This document shows, in pieces, positions 15,386 to 23,270 of a stretch of 64,000 nucleotides of DNA. A model generated the notes under the pieces. It had not been told where the DNA came from. It made no database searches and was given only the letters and a program-made list of their open reading frames with translations. Positions within the stretch are counted from its first letter, which is position 1. Each line of letters starts with the position of its first letter. Made by a program: the position numbers and the translations under genes. Source of the DNA: Chloroflexota bacterium (GTDB lineage Bacteria > Chloroflexota > Anaerolineae > Anaerolineales > Villigracilaceae); contig JACRPQ010000006.1 in NCBI GenBank assembly GCA_016223135.1, positions 1-64,000 on the forward strand. The letters are read 5' to 3'.

Positions 15386-16240
15386 ATGAATATAAACTTC
15401 GATCAACTGGAAGCCAGACTTCAGGCGCTGTTCGAGAACCAAATCCTCTCCATTTTGCCGGGGGTGTCACGGGAGGAGCGTCTGATTCAGAAACTGGCGC
15501 TGGCATTGCGGCAAAATATCGTCGAGCAAAAGGAAGAGGGCGCTTTTGCCCCCAACACCTTCACCCTTATTGTCGCCAAAGGAGCCGAACAGCGCTGGAA
15601 AGAACCGCGCGTGATGAACGCCCTCAAAAACGTCATCAGCGCGGCGGTAAAAGAAGTGGGACTGAAAATGGAATCCCAGCCCATCATCACGATTACCACC
15701 GATGAGACTTACTCAGAAAAGGATGTCTCCATCATCGCTTCCCATACGCTTGAACCTGTGGAGGATACGAAAGGCATGGCTATGGAATCGGAAAAATCCA
15801 GCGGAAACGCCGAACCCTTTCCTGAAAATGCGTTTCTGATTGTGGAAGGCGTCAAAGTCTTCCCTCTTAAAGAACCCGTGATCAACGTGGGGCGGCGGCT
15901 CGAAAACCACCTGGTCATTGATGACCCTCGCATCTCCCGCAACCATGCCCAACTGCGCGCCATCAACGGACGGTATGTCATCTTCGACCTGAACTCCACC
16001 GGCGGCACCTTCGTCAACGGACAGCGCACCAGCCAGACCGTGCTATACCCCGGTGACGTCATCTCCCTTGCCGGCGTCGCCCTCATCTTTGGACAGGATA
16101 CTCCCCCTCCCCGCCTCGACCTCAACGACACCCTGCCTCTCAAAGACGCCGACTCCAGCGAGCGTCCCACCGCCGCCCTCGATCAGGATACGGTAGATAT
16201 TCGAACCGGCAGCCTCAAAGACACCAAATCGCACAAATGA
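15386..16240 (+). CDS. FhaA-like protein (DUF3662-type domain plus FHA domain)
   Basis: 284 residues. The N-terminal 110 residues match the domain found in actinobacterial FhaA (LEARLQALFENQILSILPG ... EPRVMNALKNVISAAV). After a linker comes an FHA domain (about 165-245) with GRRLENHLVIDD, SRNHAQL and LNSTGGTFVNG, the phosphothreonine-binding residues. In Mycobacterium, FhaA links Ser/Thr kinase signalling to cell-wall synthesis. No kinase or phosphatase gene is adjacent here. It overlaps the next gene by four bases (ATGA). The start has no clear Shine-Dalgarno. Confidence 0.88.
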   Translation: MNINFDQLEARLQALFENQILSILPGVSREERLIQKLALALRQNIVEQKEEGAFAPNTFTLIVAKGAEQRWKEPRVMNALKNVISAAVKEVGLKMESQPIITITTDETYSEKDVSIIASHTLEPVEDTKGMAMESEKSSGNAEPFPENAFLIVEGVKVFPLKEPVINVGRRLENHLVIDDPRISRNHAQLRAINGRYVIFDLNSTGGTFVNGQRTSQTVLYPGDVISLAGVALIFGQDTPPPRLDLNDTLPLKDADSSERPTAALDQDTVDIRTGSLKDTKSHK

Positions 16241-16704
16241 CTGCCACTGTCGTTCTTGTTTTGCGGATTGGGCTTGCCGTCCTTCTCTACGCGTTTCTCT
16301 GGCGGGTTATGCAATCACTCTGGCAGGACCTCAAAGGGCAAAGTACATTTCTCCTCTCGCAAAGAACGCCCGGCATCCTTGTAAATGCCCACACGGAAGG
16401 CGGCGCAGAACTCAATCACCACTTCCGCCAGACGGAAATCATCATCGGGCGCGGCGCAAACTGCGACATCACCCTGAACGACGAAGCCCTCTCCGCCCGC
16501 CATGCCCGTCTGTCCTTTCATCACGGGCAATGGTGGCTCGAAGACCTCGGCTCGACCAATGGCACCTTCCTCAACAAAGACCGCATCAAGGTGCCAACCG
16601 TCATCATCACTGGCGACCAATTCCAATGCGGCAACACGTTCTTCTCCCTTCGCATTGACCAAATATCCCCCATCGTCCACAACGAAATTGGAGACTTGCA
16701 ATGA
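16237..16704 (+). CDS. FhaB-like membrane-anchored FHA-domain protein
   Basis: 155 residues: one N-terminal membrane helix (VVLVLRIGLAVLLYAFLWRVM) and a C-terminal FHA domain with GRGANCDITLNDEALSARHA and DLGSTNGTFLNKDRI. The phosphothreonine-binding Arg, Ser/His and Asn residues are present. This is the FhaB (FipA) layout of actinobacteria. It overlaps fhaA by four bases upstream and mtnP by four downstream, so all three are one transcript. Confidence 0.87.
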   Translation: MTATVVLVLRIGLAVLLYAFLWRVMQSLWQDLKGQSTFLLSQRTPGILVNAHTEGGAELNHHFRQTEIIIGRGANCDITLNDEALSARHARLSFHHGQWWLEDLGSTNGTFLNKDRIKVPTVIITGDQFQCGNTFFSLRIDQISPIVHNEIGDLQ

Positions 16705-17564
16705 CCGAACAAGTAAGCCTGGCAATCATTGGCGGCTCAGGGCTGTATGCCATGCAGGGGCTTGCCAACACCAAAGAACTGAACATAGATACCCCCTTCG
16801 GTAAACCCAGCGCGCCCATCGTCGTCGGCACCCTCGAAGGGCTGCGGGTTGCCTTCCTTGCCCGTCATGGCATTGGGCATCACATCACCCCAAGTGAAGT
16901 GCCTTATCGCGCCAACATCTACGCCTTGAAATCCCTGGGCGCACAGCGCATTGTCAGCATCAGCGCCTGCGGTTCCCTCAAAGAGGAACTTGCCCCCGGT
17001 CACATCGTCATCCCCGACCAAATCTACGATAACACCCACAAACGTGCGCGTTCGTTCTTCGGCGAAGGCTTCGTGGCGCACGTTGGCGTGGCAGAGCCAT
17101 TTTGCAGCGACCTTTCCGGGCAGGTGGAATCAGCCGTCAGGGCGGCGGGAGGCGTCGTTCATCGCGGCGGAAGCCTCATCACCATCGAAGGTCCGCGCTT
17201 TTCCACCAAAGCCGAATCCAACACCTACCGCGCCTGGGGCATGTCCATCATCGGCATGACCGCCTCGCCGGAAGCCTTCCTGGCGCGCGAAGCGGAAATC
17301 TGCTATGCCACCATGGCGCACGTCACTGATTACGACGTTTGGCATGTCAGTGAAGCGCCGGTCACCGTCGAAATGGTCATCCAGACCTTGAACCGCAACA
17401 CCGAACTCGCGCAGGAAGCGGTGCGACTCCTTGTCCGCAACTTCAGGCACGAACGAAAATGCGAGTGCGGGCATGCCCTTGCAACCGCCATGATCACGCG
17501 CCGCGACGTCATCCCCCCCGAAACGCTTCAAAAACTGGACCTGCTCGTCGGCAAGTACATGTGA
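16701..17564 (+). CDS. mtnP: S-methyl-5'-thioadenosine phosphorylase
   Basis: 287 residues. It phosphorolyses methylthioadenosine to adenine and methylthioribose-1-phosphate, the first step of methionine salvage or purine recovery. Marks are IIGGSGLYAM, the phosphate site RHGIGHHITPSEVPYRANIYALK (in pieces: RHGIGHHITPSEVPYRAN), SACGSLKEELAPGH, and IEGPRFSTKAESNTYR with VIGMT-type TASPEAFLAREAEICYA. The motif combination fits the MTAP branch, not inosine or guanosine phosphorylase. It is translationally coupled to the FHA gene. Its place between fhaB and a RodA gene is unusual, since in actinobacteria a phosphatase gene sits there. Confidence 0.93.
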   Translation: MTEQVSLAIIGGSGLYAMQGLANTKELNIDTPFGKPSAPIVVGTLEGLRVAFLARHGIGHHITPSEVPYRANIYALKSLGAQRIVSISACGSLKEELAPGHIVIPDQIYDNTHKRARSFFGEGFVAHVGVAEPFCSDLSGQVESAVRAAGGVVHRGGSLITIEGPRFSTKAESNTYRAWGMSIIGMTASPEAFLAREAEICYATMAHVTDYDVWHVSEAPVTVEMVIQTLNRNTELAQEAVRLLVRNFRHERKCECGHALATAMITRRDVIPPETLQKLDLLVGKYM

Positions 17565-17577
17565 CGCCGCCCGCCTC

Positions 17578-19989
17578 ATGAAACGCACTCTTCAAGGCAG
17601 CCTGCTGAAACTCGCAGGGGGATTTCTCTTTCTGCAAGCCCTGCTCATCACCCTTGCGCCCGCCGTCCGCGAACGGACGTGGAACGTCAGCCTGCCGTGG
17701 ACACATTGGCTGGCGTTCCTCCTTTGGGCGGGGTTTGCGGCGCGCATCCACGCCGACCTCGAAAAACGTCTGCCCGAAGCCGACCCCTACCTCTTCCCCG
17801 TCGCCGCCCTGCTGACCGGCTGGGGCATGCTTGCCATCTGGAGCATTGACGCGGACTTTGGCGCACGGCAGGCGCTCTGGTTCGCCATCAGCCTGCTCAC
17901 CTTTCGGGCAGCGCTCCGCCTGCGCTCGCTTCAATTCCTGCAGCGCTACAAATACGTCCTGCTGGGAAGCGGCTTGGCGCTCACTGCGCTCACCCTGCTC
18001 TTCGGCGTCAACCCATCGGGCTTTGGTCCGCGCCTGTGGCTGGGATGCTGCGACATCTACATCCAGCCGTCCGAACCGCTAAAGCTTCTGCTCATTGCCT
18101 ATCTTGCCGCCTATTTTTCCGATAAACTTCCTTACCGCCTGCGCATCATCCACATCCTTTATCCCACCATCGTCCTCGGCGGCATTGCCGTCCTGCTCCT
18201 CATCGCCCAGCGTGACCTCGGCACTGCCTCCATTTTCCTCGCGCTCTACACCATTCTCGCCTATCTCGCCACCAGCCGCAAAGTCATTCCCATCGTCAGC
18301 GTTCTGGCGCTGATGGTGGTCGGCGCGGCAGGATATTACTTCGTCAACATCGTCCAAATCCGCATCGAAACCTGGCTCAACCCGTGGAACGACCCGCAGG
18401 GCGGCTCCTATCAGGTCGTGCAGGGGCTGATTGCCATTGCCAACGGCGGCGTGGAAGGACGAGGACCCGGGCTGGGGGCGCCGCGCCTCATCCCTGTCGC
18501 CATCTCCGACTTCATCTATGCCGCGATTGCGGAACAAACGGGTCTTTTCGGGACCTTGGGCTTGCTTGCCCTCTTTGGCATTCTCATCACCCGAGGCTTG
18601 CGCATCGCCCTGCGCGCCCCCGACCTCTTCCGCCGCCTGCTTGCCGCCGGCATATCGGCGTACATCGGCGTGCAAGCCATCCTGATTGTGGGAGGCAACA
18701 TCCGCCTCCTGCCGCTCACCGGCGTGACGCTTCCTTTTGTTTCCTACGGCGGCTCATCCCTGCTGACTTCCTTCTCCGCCCTGCTCGTCCTGCTCTTCAT
18801 CAGCAACCACATGGACGAGGATCCCGCCCCCCTCGAAAACGCATTCCCCTATGTGGCGTTGAACAGCGCGCTTCTGATTGGCTTGTTCGCCGCCGCCCTG
18901 GCAACCGGCTGGTGGGCGGTAATCCGCAGCCCCGACCTGCTTGCCCGCAGCGACAACCTGCGCCGCGTCATCGAGGAGCGTTATGTGCCGCGAGGCGCAT
19001 TGCTTGACCGTTCCAATACGCCCATCACCATCACCAGCGGCGAAATCGGCTCCTTCAAACGCAGTTATCTCTATCCCGCTTTGTCTCCGGTAACAGGTTA
19101 TGACGAGCCGACTTACGGACAGGCAGGGCTGGAAGCCGCGCTGGACGGCTACCTGCGCGGTCTGGACGGAAACCCCGCCTCGACCATCTGGCTGAATCAT
19201 CTGCTCTATGGCACGTCGCCGCACGGCTTGGATGTGCGCCTGAGCATTGACCTCTCGCTGCAAGCCCGCGCCGATGAGTTGATGGCGGGACGGCGCGGCG
19301 CGGTCATCCTGCTCAATGCACAGAGCGGCGAGGTTTTGGTCATGGCGTCGCATCCCACCTTCGACCCCAATCGGCTGAACGAAACCGCCGCCGACCTGCT
19401 GAGCGACCCGCACAAGCCGCTCATCAACCGCGCTGCGTTGGGCGTATATCCCACCGATTCAATCATGGAACCATTTGCCCGCGCGCTCTTCGGAAGTTCA
19501 AACCTCACCCCGGCGCAATGGCAGACGGTGTATGAGGCGTTTGGGTTTCTCCGCACGCCGCAGGTGAGAATGAATGCCTCTTCTTCCGCCAGCGACGGGC
19601 AGGATTTTTACGTCTCGCCGCTGCAAATGGCGCTGGCTTCAGCTGCCTTGAGCAATCGGGGAACCATCCCTGCGCCGCGCATTGCGCTGGCAGTCAACAT
19701 TCCGCGTGAGGGCTGGGTGGTGCTTCGGGAGGAGGGAATGCCTCTCGAAGCGTGTCAGGCTTCGGCGGCGGAAGAAGCGGCGCGGTCGTTTGTCGAGGCG
19801 GGAGAAAATGTCTGGTCGCACGTCAGCCGGGCGCAGGGAGCGGAATCGTCTGTTGTCTGGTTCATCGGCGGGACTTTGCCGGACTGGCAGGCTTCGCCGC
19901 TGGCAGTGGTCGTCCTGCTCGAAGAGGATACTCCAGCCGCGGCGGCGCAGATTGGGCGCGAACTGTTGAGCGCGGCAATGACCCCCTAA
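17578..19989 (+). CDS. RodA/FtsW-type SEDS protein fused to a degenerate penicillin-binding transpeptidase domain
   Basis: 803 residues. Residues 1-430 are SEDS with about 10 helices; the conserved loop reads LNPWNDPQGGSYQVVQGLIAIANGG (part: NPWNDPQGGSYQ) and late PLTGVTLPFVSYGGSSLL. SEDS proteins polymerise glycan strands from lipid II. A further helix (LLIGLFAAALATGWWAVI) leads to a PbpA-like region: VPRGALLDRS, SIDLSLQARADELM, RRGAVILLNAQSGEVLVMAS, SPLQMALASAAL. The transpeptidase SxxK is replaced by SIME (S628-E631), and no KTG triad is seen, so the domain should be inactive. It starts 13 bases after mtnP. The fhaA-fhaB-rodA-pbpA order mirrors mycobacteria. Confidence 0.87.
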   Translation: MKRTLQGSLLKLAGGFLFLQALLITLAPAVRERTWNVSLPWTHWLAFLLWAGFAARIHADLEKRLPEADPYLFPVAALLTGWGMLAIWSIDADFGARQALWFAISLLTFRAALRLRSLQFLQRYKYVLLGSGLALTALTLLFGVNPSGFGPRLWLGCCDIYIQPSEPLKLLLIAYLAAYFSDKLPYRLRIIHILYPTIVLGGIAVLLLIAQRDLGTASIFLALYTILAYLATSRKVIPIVSVLALMVVGAAGYYFVNIVQIRIETWLNPWNDPQGGSYQVVQGLIAIANGGVEGRGPGLGAPRLIPVAISDFIYAAIAEQTGLFGTLGLLALFGILITRGLRIALRAPDLFRRLLAAGISAYIGVQAILIVGGNIRLLPLTGVTLPFVSYGGSSLLTSFSALLVLLFISNHMDEDPAPLENAFPYVALNSALLIGLFAAALATGWWAVIRSPDLLARSDNLRRVIEERYVPRGALLDRSNTPITITSGEIGSFKRSYLYPALSPVTGYDEPTYGQAGLEAALDGYLRGLDGNPASTIWLNHLLYGTSPHGLDVRLSIDLSLQARADELMAGRRGAVILLNAQSGEVLVMASHPTFDPNRLNETAADLLSDPHKPLINRAALGVYPTDSIMEPFARALFGSSNLTPAQWQTVYEAFGFLRTPQVRMNASSSASDGQDFYVSPLQMALASAALSNRGTIPAPRIALAVNIPREGWVVLREEGMPLEACQASAAEEAARSFVEAGENVWSHVSRAQGAESSVVWFIGGTLPDWQASPLAVVVLLEEDTPAAAAQIGRELLSAAMTP

Positions 19990-19996
19990 AATGAAA

Positions 19997-20021
19997 AGAG
20001 CCAGGTTTTCAGCCTGGCTCT
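19997..20021. terminator. Bidirectional terminator
   Basis: AGAGCCAGG and CCTGGCTCT form a stem across TTTTCAG, between the convergent SEDS fusion and ferredoxin genes. Confidence 0.75.
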
Positions 20022-20035
20022 CGCTTTCATGGAGA

Positions 20036-20449
20036 CTACACGCCGTTGTCAGCGTCCTTGGCGCTGTAGCCAGGACCGCTCTTGAAGAATTCGTAGTTCT
20101 TCTGGATATCGGGGGTGAGGTCAACAACTTCACCGGCAGACAGTTGACGGACGCAATCAAGCACCACCTGCTTGCCGTGATGGTTCGTGCCTTCGTAGTG
20201 ACCGGTCAAGCCGACGTTGCTGATGTATTCGCCGCCCTTGGCGGTGTAAGCGGAGGGGACTTCATCTTCGGGGAAGATGGCGGCATAGGGGCATTCCGGC
20301 ACGCAGGCGCCGCAGTCAATGCAGGTGTCGGGATCAATGTACATCCAGGGCCACTCGGCAACGGGTTGACCAGGGACGATGCATTCAACAGGACAGACTT
20401 CGATACAGCCGCGGTCCCGCAAACACAAACTGGTGATTATGTGAGTCAT
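20036..20449 (-). CDS. 7Fe/8Fe-type ferredoxin
   Basis: 137 residues. The first cluster uses C9, C15, C19 and possibly C23 (CLRDRGCIEVCPVEC), like the 3Fe-4S/4Fe-4S FdxA group. The second is a perfect CIDCGACVPECP. The C-terminal 70 residues are an extension without cysteine motifs other than one Cys in VVLDCVRQ. It is a soluble electron carrier with an unknown partner. The ATG has AAGGAG eight bases upstream. A promoter follows the superoxide dismutase gene, so it is probably transcribed on its own. Confidence 0.9.
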   Translation of the reverse strand: MTHIITSLCLRDRGCIEVCPVECIVPGQPVAEWPWMYIDPDTCIDCGACVPECPYAAIFPEDEVPSAYTAKGGEYISNVGLTGHYEGTNHHGKQVVLDCVRQLSAGEVVDLTPDIQKNYEFFKSGPGYSAKDADNGV

Positions 20450-20490
20450 GGAGGTTCTCCTTCTTGGATTGTGAATTGACGGATGTGCGT

Positions 20491-20518
20491 ATTATATCTT
20501 GCTTCAACTTTCGGGCAA
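20491..20518 (-). promoter_or_regulatory. Promoter of ferredoxin gene
   Basis: On the minus strand TTGCCC (20513-20518), a 16-base spacer and TATAAT (20491-20496). The start is about 40 bases downstream. Confidence 0.65.
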
Positions 20519-20542
20519 GGTGTACTTTGTCACAATGGACGG

Positions 20543-21145
20543 TTATTTGCCGAATTTGTCGGCGACCACATCCCAGTTGACCACGTTCCACCAGGCGGCG
20601 ACGTAATCGGGACGGCGGTTTTGATAGAGCAGGTAGTAGGCGTGTTCCCATACGTCAATGCCCAGGATGGGAGTCATGCCTTCGGAGATGGGATTATCCT
20701 GATTGGCGGTGGAAACGACCGCCAGACCGCTGCCCTTCTTGACCAGCCACGCCCAGCCGGAGCCGAAACGACCGATGGCGGCTTTGGTGAATTCATCCTT
20801 GAACGCCTCGAACGAACCGAAGGATGCGTCAATCGCCTTTGCCAGTTCGCCGCGGGGAGCGCCGCCTGCCTTGGGCGCCATCATCTCCCAGAACAGATTG
20901 TGGTTGTAGGTGCCGCCGCCGTGATTGCGCACCACCGTCCGCACCGCTTCGGGGACAGCGTTCAGATTGCCCAGCAATTCTTCCAGCGATTTGCCAGCCA
21001 GTTCGGGGGTCTTTTCGATTGCGCCATTAAGGTTGGTAATGTATGCCTGATGATGCTTGGTGTGATGGATTTCCATCGTGCGGGCATCAATATAGGGTTC
21101 GAGCGCGTCGTACGCGTAGGGAAGTTTGGGAAGTTCAAATGCCAT
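20543..21145 (-). CDS. Superoxide dismutase, Mn-type of the Fe/Mn family
   Basis: 200 residues, full length. Metal ligands are the histidine in [12 protein letters not shown], the histidine in NHNLFW, and the Asp and His in [19 protein letters not shown] and the glutamine in STANQDNP suggest a manganese (or cambialistic) enzyme rather than the Fe type, which has Gln near the second histidine. It removes superoxide in the cytoplasm. AAAGGAGAG lies eight bases before the ATG. A strong promoter with a GC palindrome in its spacer lies upstream. Confidence 0.95.
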   Translation of the reverse strand: MAFELPKLPYAYDALEPYIDARTMEIHHTKHHQAYITNLNGAIEKTPELAGKSLEELLGNLNAVPEAVRTVVRNHGGGTYNHNLFWEMMAPKAGGAPRGELAKAIDASFGSFEAFKDEFTKAAIGRFGSGWAWLVKKGSGLAVVSTANQDNPISEGMTPILGIDVWEHAYYLLYQNRRPDYVAAWWNVVNWDVVADKFGK

Positions 21146-21210
21146 TTGGTTCTCTCCTTTGTTGAGTTGATCTGCCCTCAGGCAGATGGGACGGAATTGG
21201 TTCGCAAAAA

Positions 21211-21239
21211 ATTGTAGCCCCGCCGGGGAGGCATGTCAA
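21211..21239 (-). promoter_or_regulatory. Promoter of superoxide dismutase gene with palindromic spacer
   Basis: TTGACA (21234-21239), 17 bases, then TACAAT (21211-21216), read on the minus strand. The spacer holds GCCTCCCCGGCGGGGC, whose CCCCGGCGGGG core is an inverted repeat and could be an operator. Confidence 0.75.
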
Positions 21240-21331
21240 GAAAAATATTCAATCTGCTCTTTCTAACCTCCGTCATATCCTTTTGTGCTATTCTATGAAC
21301 GGAACAGGTTCCTTCCAGAAAGGAGCAAGCT

Positions 21332-21619
21332 ATGACGGACTGGGATCTGATTACCGAATATATTCAAAACGCCATGCAAGCCGTGGACAAGGCACACGAC
21401 GCCGCCAACGGTCTGCGCGAAAACGCCAGCCGCGAAACGCTCGACCAATTCCGCGCACAAATGGCGGAACTCACCGAGCATCTCACCAAACTTCAAACGG
21501 TTCTCGAACATCAGGATACCTACGTTCTCGAAGAACTGGCAGACCGGCTCAGCACGCTGTTGGGCGGCAAGCGTCCTGAATACCGCCGCACGCCGCGCAT
21601 GGAAGAAACAGCCTTGTAG
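21332..21619 (+). CDS. Small coiled-coil protein, unknown function
   Basis: 95 residues, mainly helical with heptad-like spacing (LDQFRAQMAELTEHLTKLQ). AAGGAG sits eight bases upstream of the ATG, so it is clearly translated. No Cys motif, signal or membrane segment is seen. Its stop codon TAG lies inside a perfect palindrome that precedes the transporter gene. I do not recognise a family. Confidence 0.75.
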   Translation: MTDWDLITEYIQNAMQAVDKAHDAANGLRENASRETLDQFRAQMAELTEHLTKLQTVLEHQDTYVLEELADRLSTLLGGKRPEYRRTPRMEETAL

Positions 21620-21643
21620 AACAAGTCTATAGACTTGTTCTAC
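21616..21643. repeat. 28-bp perfect palindrome at the end of the coiled-coil gene
   Basis: GTAGAACAAGTCTA joined to its exact inverse TAGACTTGTTCTAC. It contains the stop codon of the upstream gene and ends 32 bases before the transporter ATG. It has no T run, so it could be an operator, processing site or repeat. Confidence 0.75.
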
Positions 21644-21662
21644 AGGCAAAACAAGATGCGGT

Positions 21663-21668
21663 TAAAAT
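21663..21668 (+). promoter_or_regulatory. -10 box for leaderless EamA gene
   Basis: TAAAAT ends six bases before the ATG at 21675, with no ribosome site. Confidence 0.5.
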
Positions 21669-21674
21669 GGGCGG

Positions 21675-22601
21675 ATGCAACCACAACGACTCCGCCTCCT
21701 CCTGCCCTTCAGCCTGTTCATTGCCATCCTGGCTGTCTCCACCGCTTCGATTTTCATCCGCTTCGCGCAAGCGGACGGGACGCCGTCGCTCGTCATTGCC
21801 GCCTTGCGGCTGACGTTCGCCACGCTCCTGCTTGCCCCCATTGCATTGACGCGTCACCGCGCCGAACTTCAGGCGCTCACCCGCCGCCAGATTATTCTGG
21901 GGGTGATTTCCGGGCTGTTCCTCGCCGTCCATTTTGCCACGTGGATTTCCTCCCTTGAATACACCTCAGTGGCAAGTTCGGTGGTGTTCGTGTCAACGGG
22001 TCCGTTATGGGTGGCGCTGCTCTCGCCGATGCTGCTCAACGAGCGGTTGACGCGCGCGGCAATTATCGGGTTGGGGCTGGCAATTTTGGGCGGAACAGTC
22101 ATCGGGTTGTCCGATGCGTGCGTCATCCAGAACGGGGTGCAATGCCCGGAACTGAGTCACGTCCTGCAGGGGCGCGCGATGTGGGGAAACTTCCTGGCGC
22201 TGGCAGGGGCGTGGGCAGTGACGGGGTATCTCATCATCGGGCGGAAACTGCGCGCAGGGATGTCGCTCATTCCGTATATTTTCCTTGTGTATGGCATGGC
22301 GGCGGCGGCGTTGATCGTCATCATGCTGACGGCGGGATATTCGCCGTTGGGATATGCACCTACTACCTACGGTTGGATTTTCCTGCTGGCGGCGCTGCCG
22401 CAGTTGATTGGGCATTCCACCTACAACTGGGCGCTGCGTTATCTGCCCGCCGCCTTTGTGGCAGTGACCACGCTGGGCGAACCCATCGGCTCCGCGATTC
22501 TGGCATATTTCATTTTGCAGGAAACACCCGCCGCGGCGACCATCTTTGGCGGCATCCTGATTTTGCTTGGCATTTATCTTGCATCACGGAGTTCGAAATG
22601 A
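21675..22601 (+). CDS. EamA/DMT-family transporter
   Basis: 308 residues with two EamA repeats and about 10 membrane helices (LLLPFSLFIAILAVSTASIF at the start, PAAATIFGGILILLGIYLAS at the end). The substrate cannot be read; relatives export metabolites or amino acids. TAAAAT ends six bases before the ATG and there is no Shine-Dalgarno, so a leaderless transcript is likely. It overlaps the YbaK-like gene by four bases (ATGA). Confidence 0.9.
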   Translation: MQPQRLRLLLPFSLFIAILAVSTASIFIRFAQADGTPSLVIAALRLTFATLLLAPIALTRHRAELQALTRRQIILGVISGLFLAVHFATWISSLEYTSVASSVVFVSTGPLWVALLSPMLLNERLTRAAIIGLGLAILGGTVIGLSDACVIQNGVQCPELSHVLQGRAMWGNFLALAGAWAVTGYLIIGRKLRAGMSLIPYIFLVYGMAAAALIVIMLTAGYSPLGYAPTTYGWIFLLAALPQLIGHSTYNWALRYLPAAFVAVTTLGEPIGSAILAYFILQETPAAATIFGGILILLGIYLASRSSK

Positions 22602-23098
22602 TTCAACTGCCGGCTCACACGTATTTGGACGAACATGGCATCCCCTATGAGCGAAGGAGCTTCTCGCCCGAAACCGAAAAAGGCGCGGCGAATGTTGCTC
22701 ATGTGTTGGGCATTCCCGAGCGGCAGGCGGTGAAGACGCTCATTTTTCAGGTGGTGGAGACGGGCGAGTGCGTGCTGGTGATGCTGGGGGCAGACCAAAA
22801 CGCCATTTCGGGAAATCTCAAGAAGGCGATCGGCTCACGCAATATCAAGATGGCTGACCCCGAAACCGTGAAGCAGGTCACCGGCTACGTCATCGGTTCG
22901 ATCCCCGCCTTTGGCTGGCAGCCGCAAGGCTTCCGTTCCTTCCTCGAGGCGTCTCTCCTCAACGAGGCAGTTCTTGGTACGGGCGCAGGTCAATGGGGGG
23001 AGGAGATTATGATTACGCCGCAGAACCTCATCCGTGCGAGCAATGCCATTGTGGTCAATTTGACGGAAAGGGATGCGCCCGTTTTTCCAATCCGCTAA
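22598..23098 (+). CDS. YbaK/ProX-type aminoacyl-tRNA deacylase-like protein
   Basis: 166 residues of the YbaK/EbsC fold. Motifs include HVLGIPERQAVKTLIFQV, LGADQNAISGNLKKAIGSRN and the YVIGSIPAFGW segment with the conserved G-x-x-P. These proteins clear mischarged tRNA in trans (for example Cys-tRNA-Pro). The start ATG overlaps the transporter stop. A second, distantly related deacylase is at 47202-47681. Substrate is undetermined. Confidence 0.88.
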   Translation: MIQLPAHTYLDEHGIPYERRSFSPETEKGAANVAHVLGIPERQAVKTLIFQVVETGECVLVMLGADQNAISGNLKKAIGSRNIKMADPETVKQVTGYVIGSIPAFGWQPQGFRSFLEASLLNEAVLGTGAGQWGEEIMITPQNLIRASNAIVVNLTERDAPVFPIR

Positions 23099-23142
23099 TC
23101 TACGCCAATCTTCAGGAATTTCAAACGGATTGGCGTAGATTA
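23096..23142. repeat. TAATCTACGCCAATC inverted repeat
   Basis: TAATCTACGCCAATC opposes GATTGGCGTAGATTA across 17 bases. It begins at the stop codon of the YbaK-like gene and may serve as its terminator stem, but no T run follows. Confidence 0.75.
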
Positions 23143-23151
23143 ACGTAAATT

Positions 23152-23253
23152 AACGTCAGTTCGGGATAAGCGTCCCGAAGGCTGATTCTGCTCTCGAACC
23201 CGCTGCGTCAAAAGCCTTCGGGACGATTCAAAAGCCTTATCCCGAATTCAGGT
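23152..23253. mobile_element. 102-bp MITE, copy 1
   Basis: It starts AACGTCAGTTCGGGATAAG and ends CTTATCCCGAATTCAGGT, an imperfect terminal inverted repeat of about 18 bp. An inner stem CGTCCCGAAGGCT/AGCCTTCGGGACG is present. It is flanked by a perfect 6-bp direct repeat TAAATT (23146-23151 and 23254-23259). It differs from copies at 42491 and 50508 by at most one base. No coding capacity. Confidence 0.9.
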
Positions 23254-23270
23254 TAAATTAGCCGGATAAC

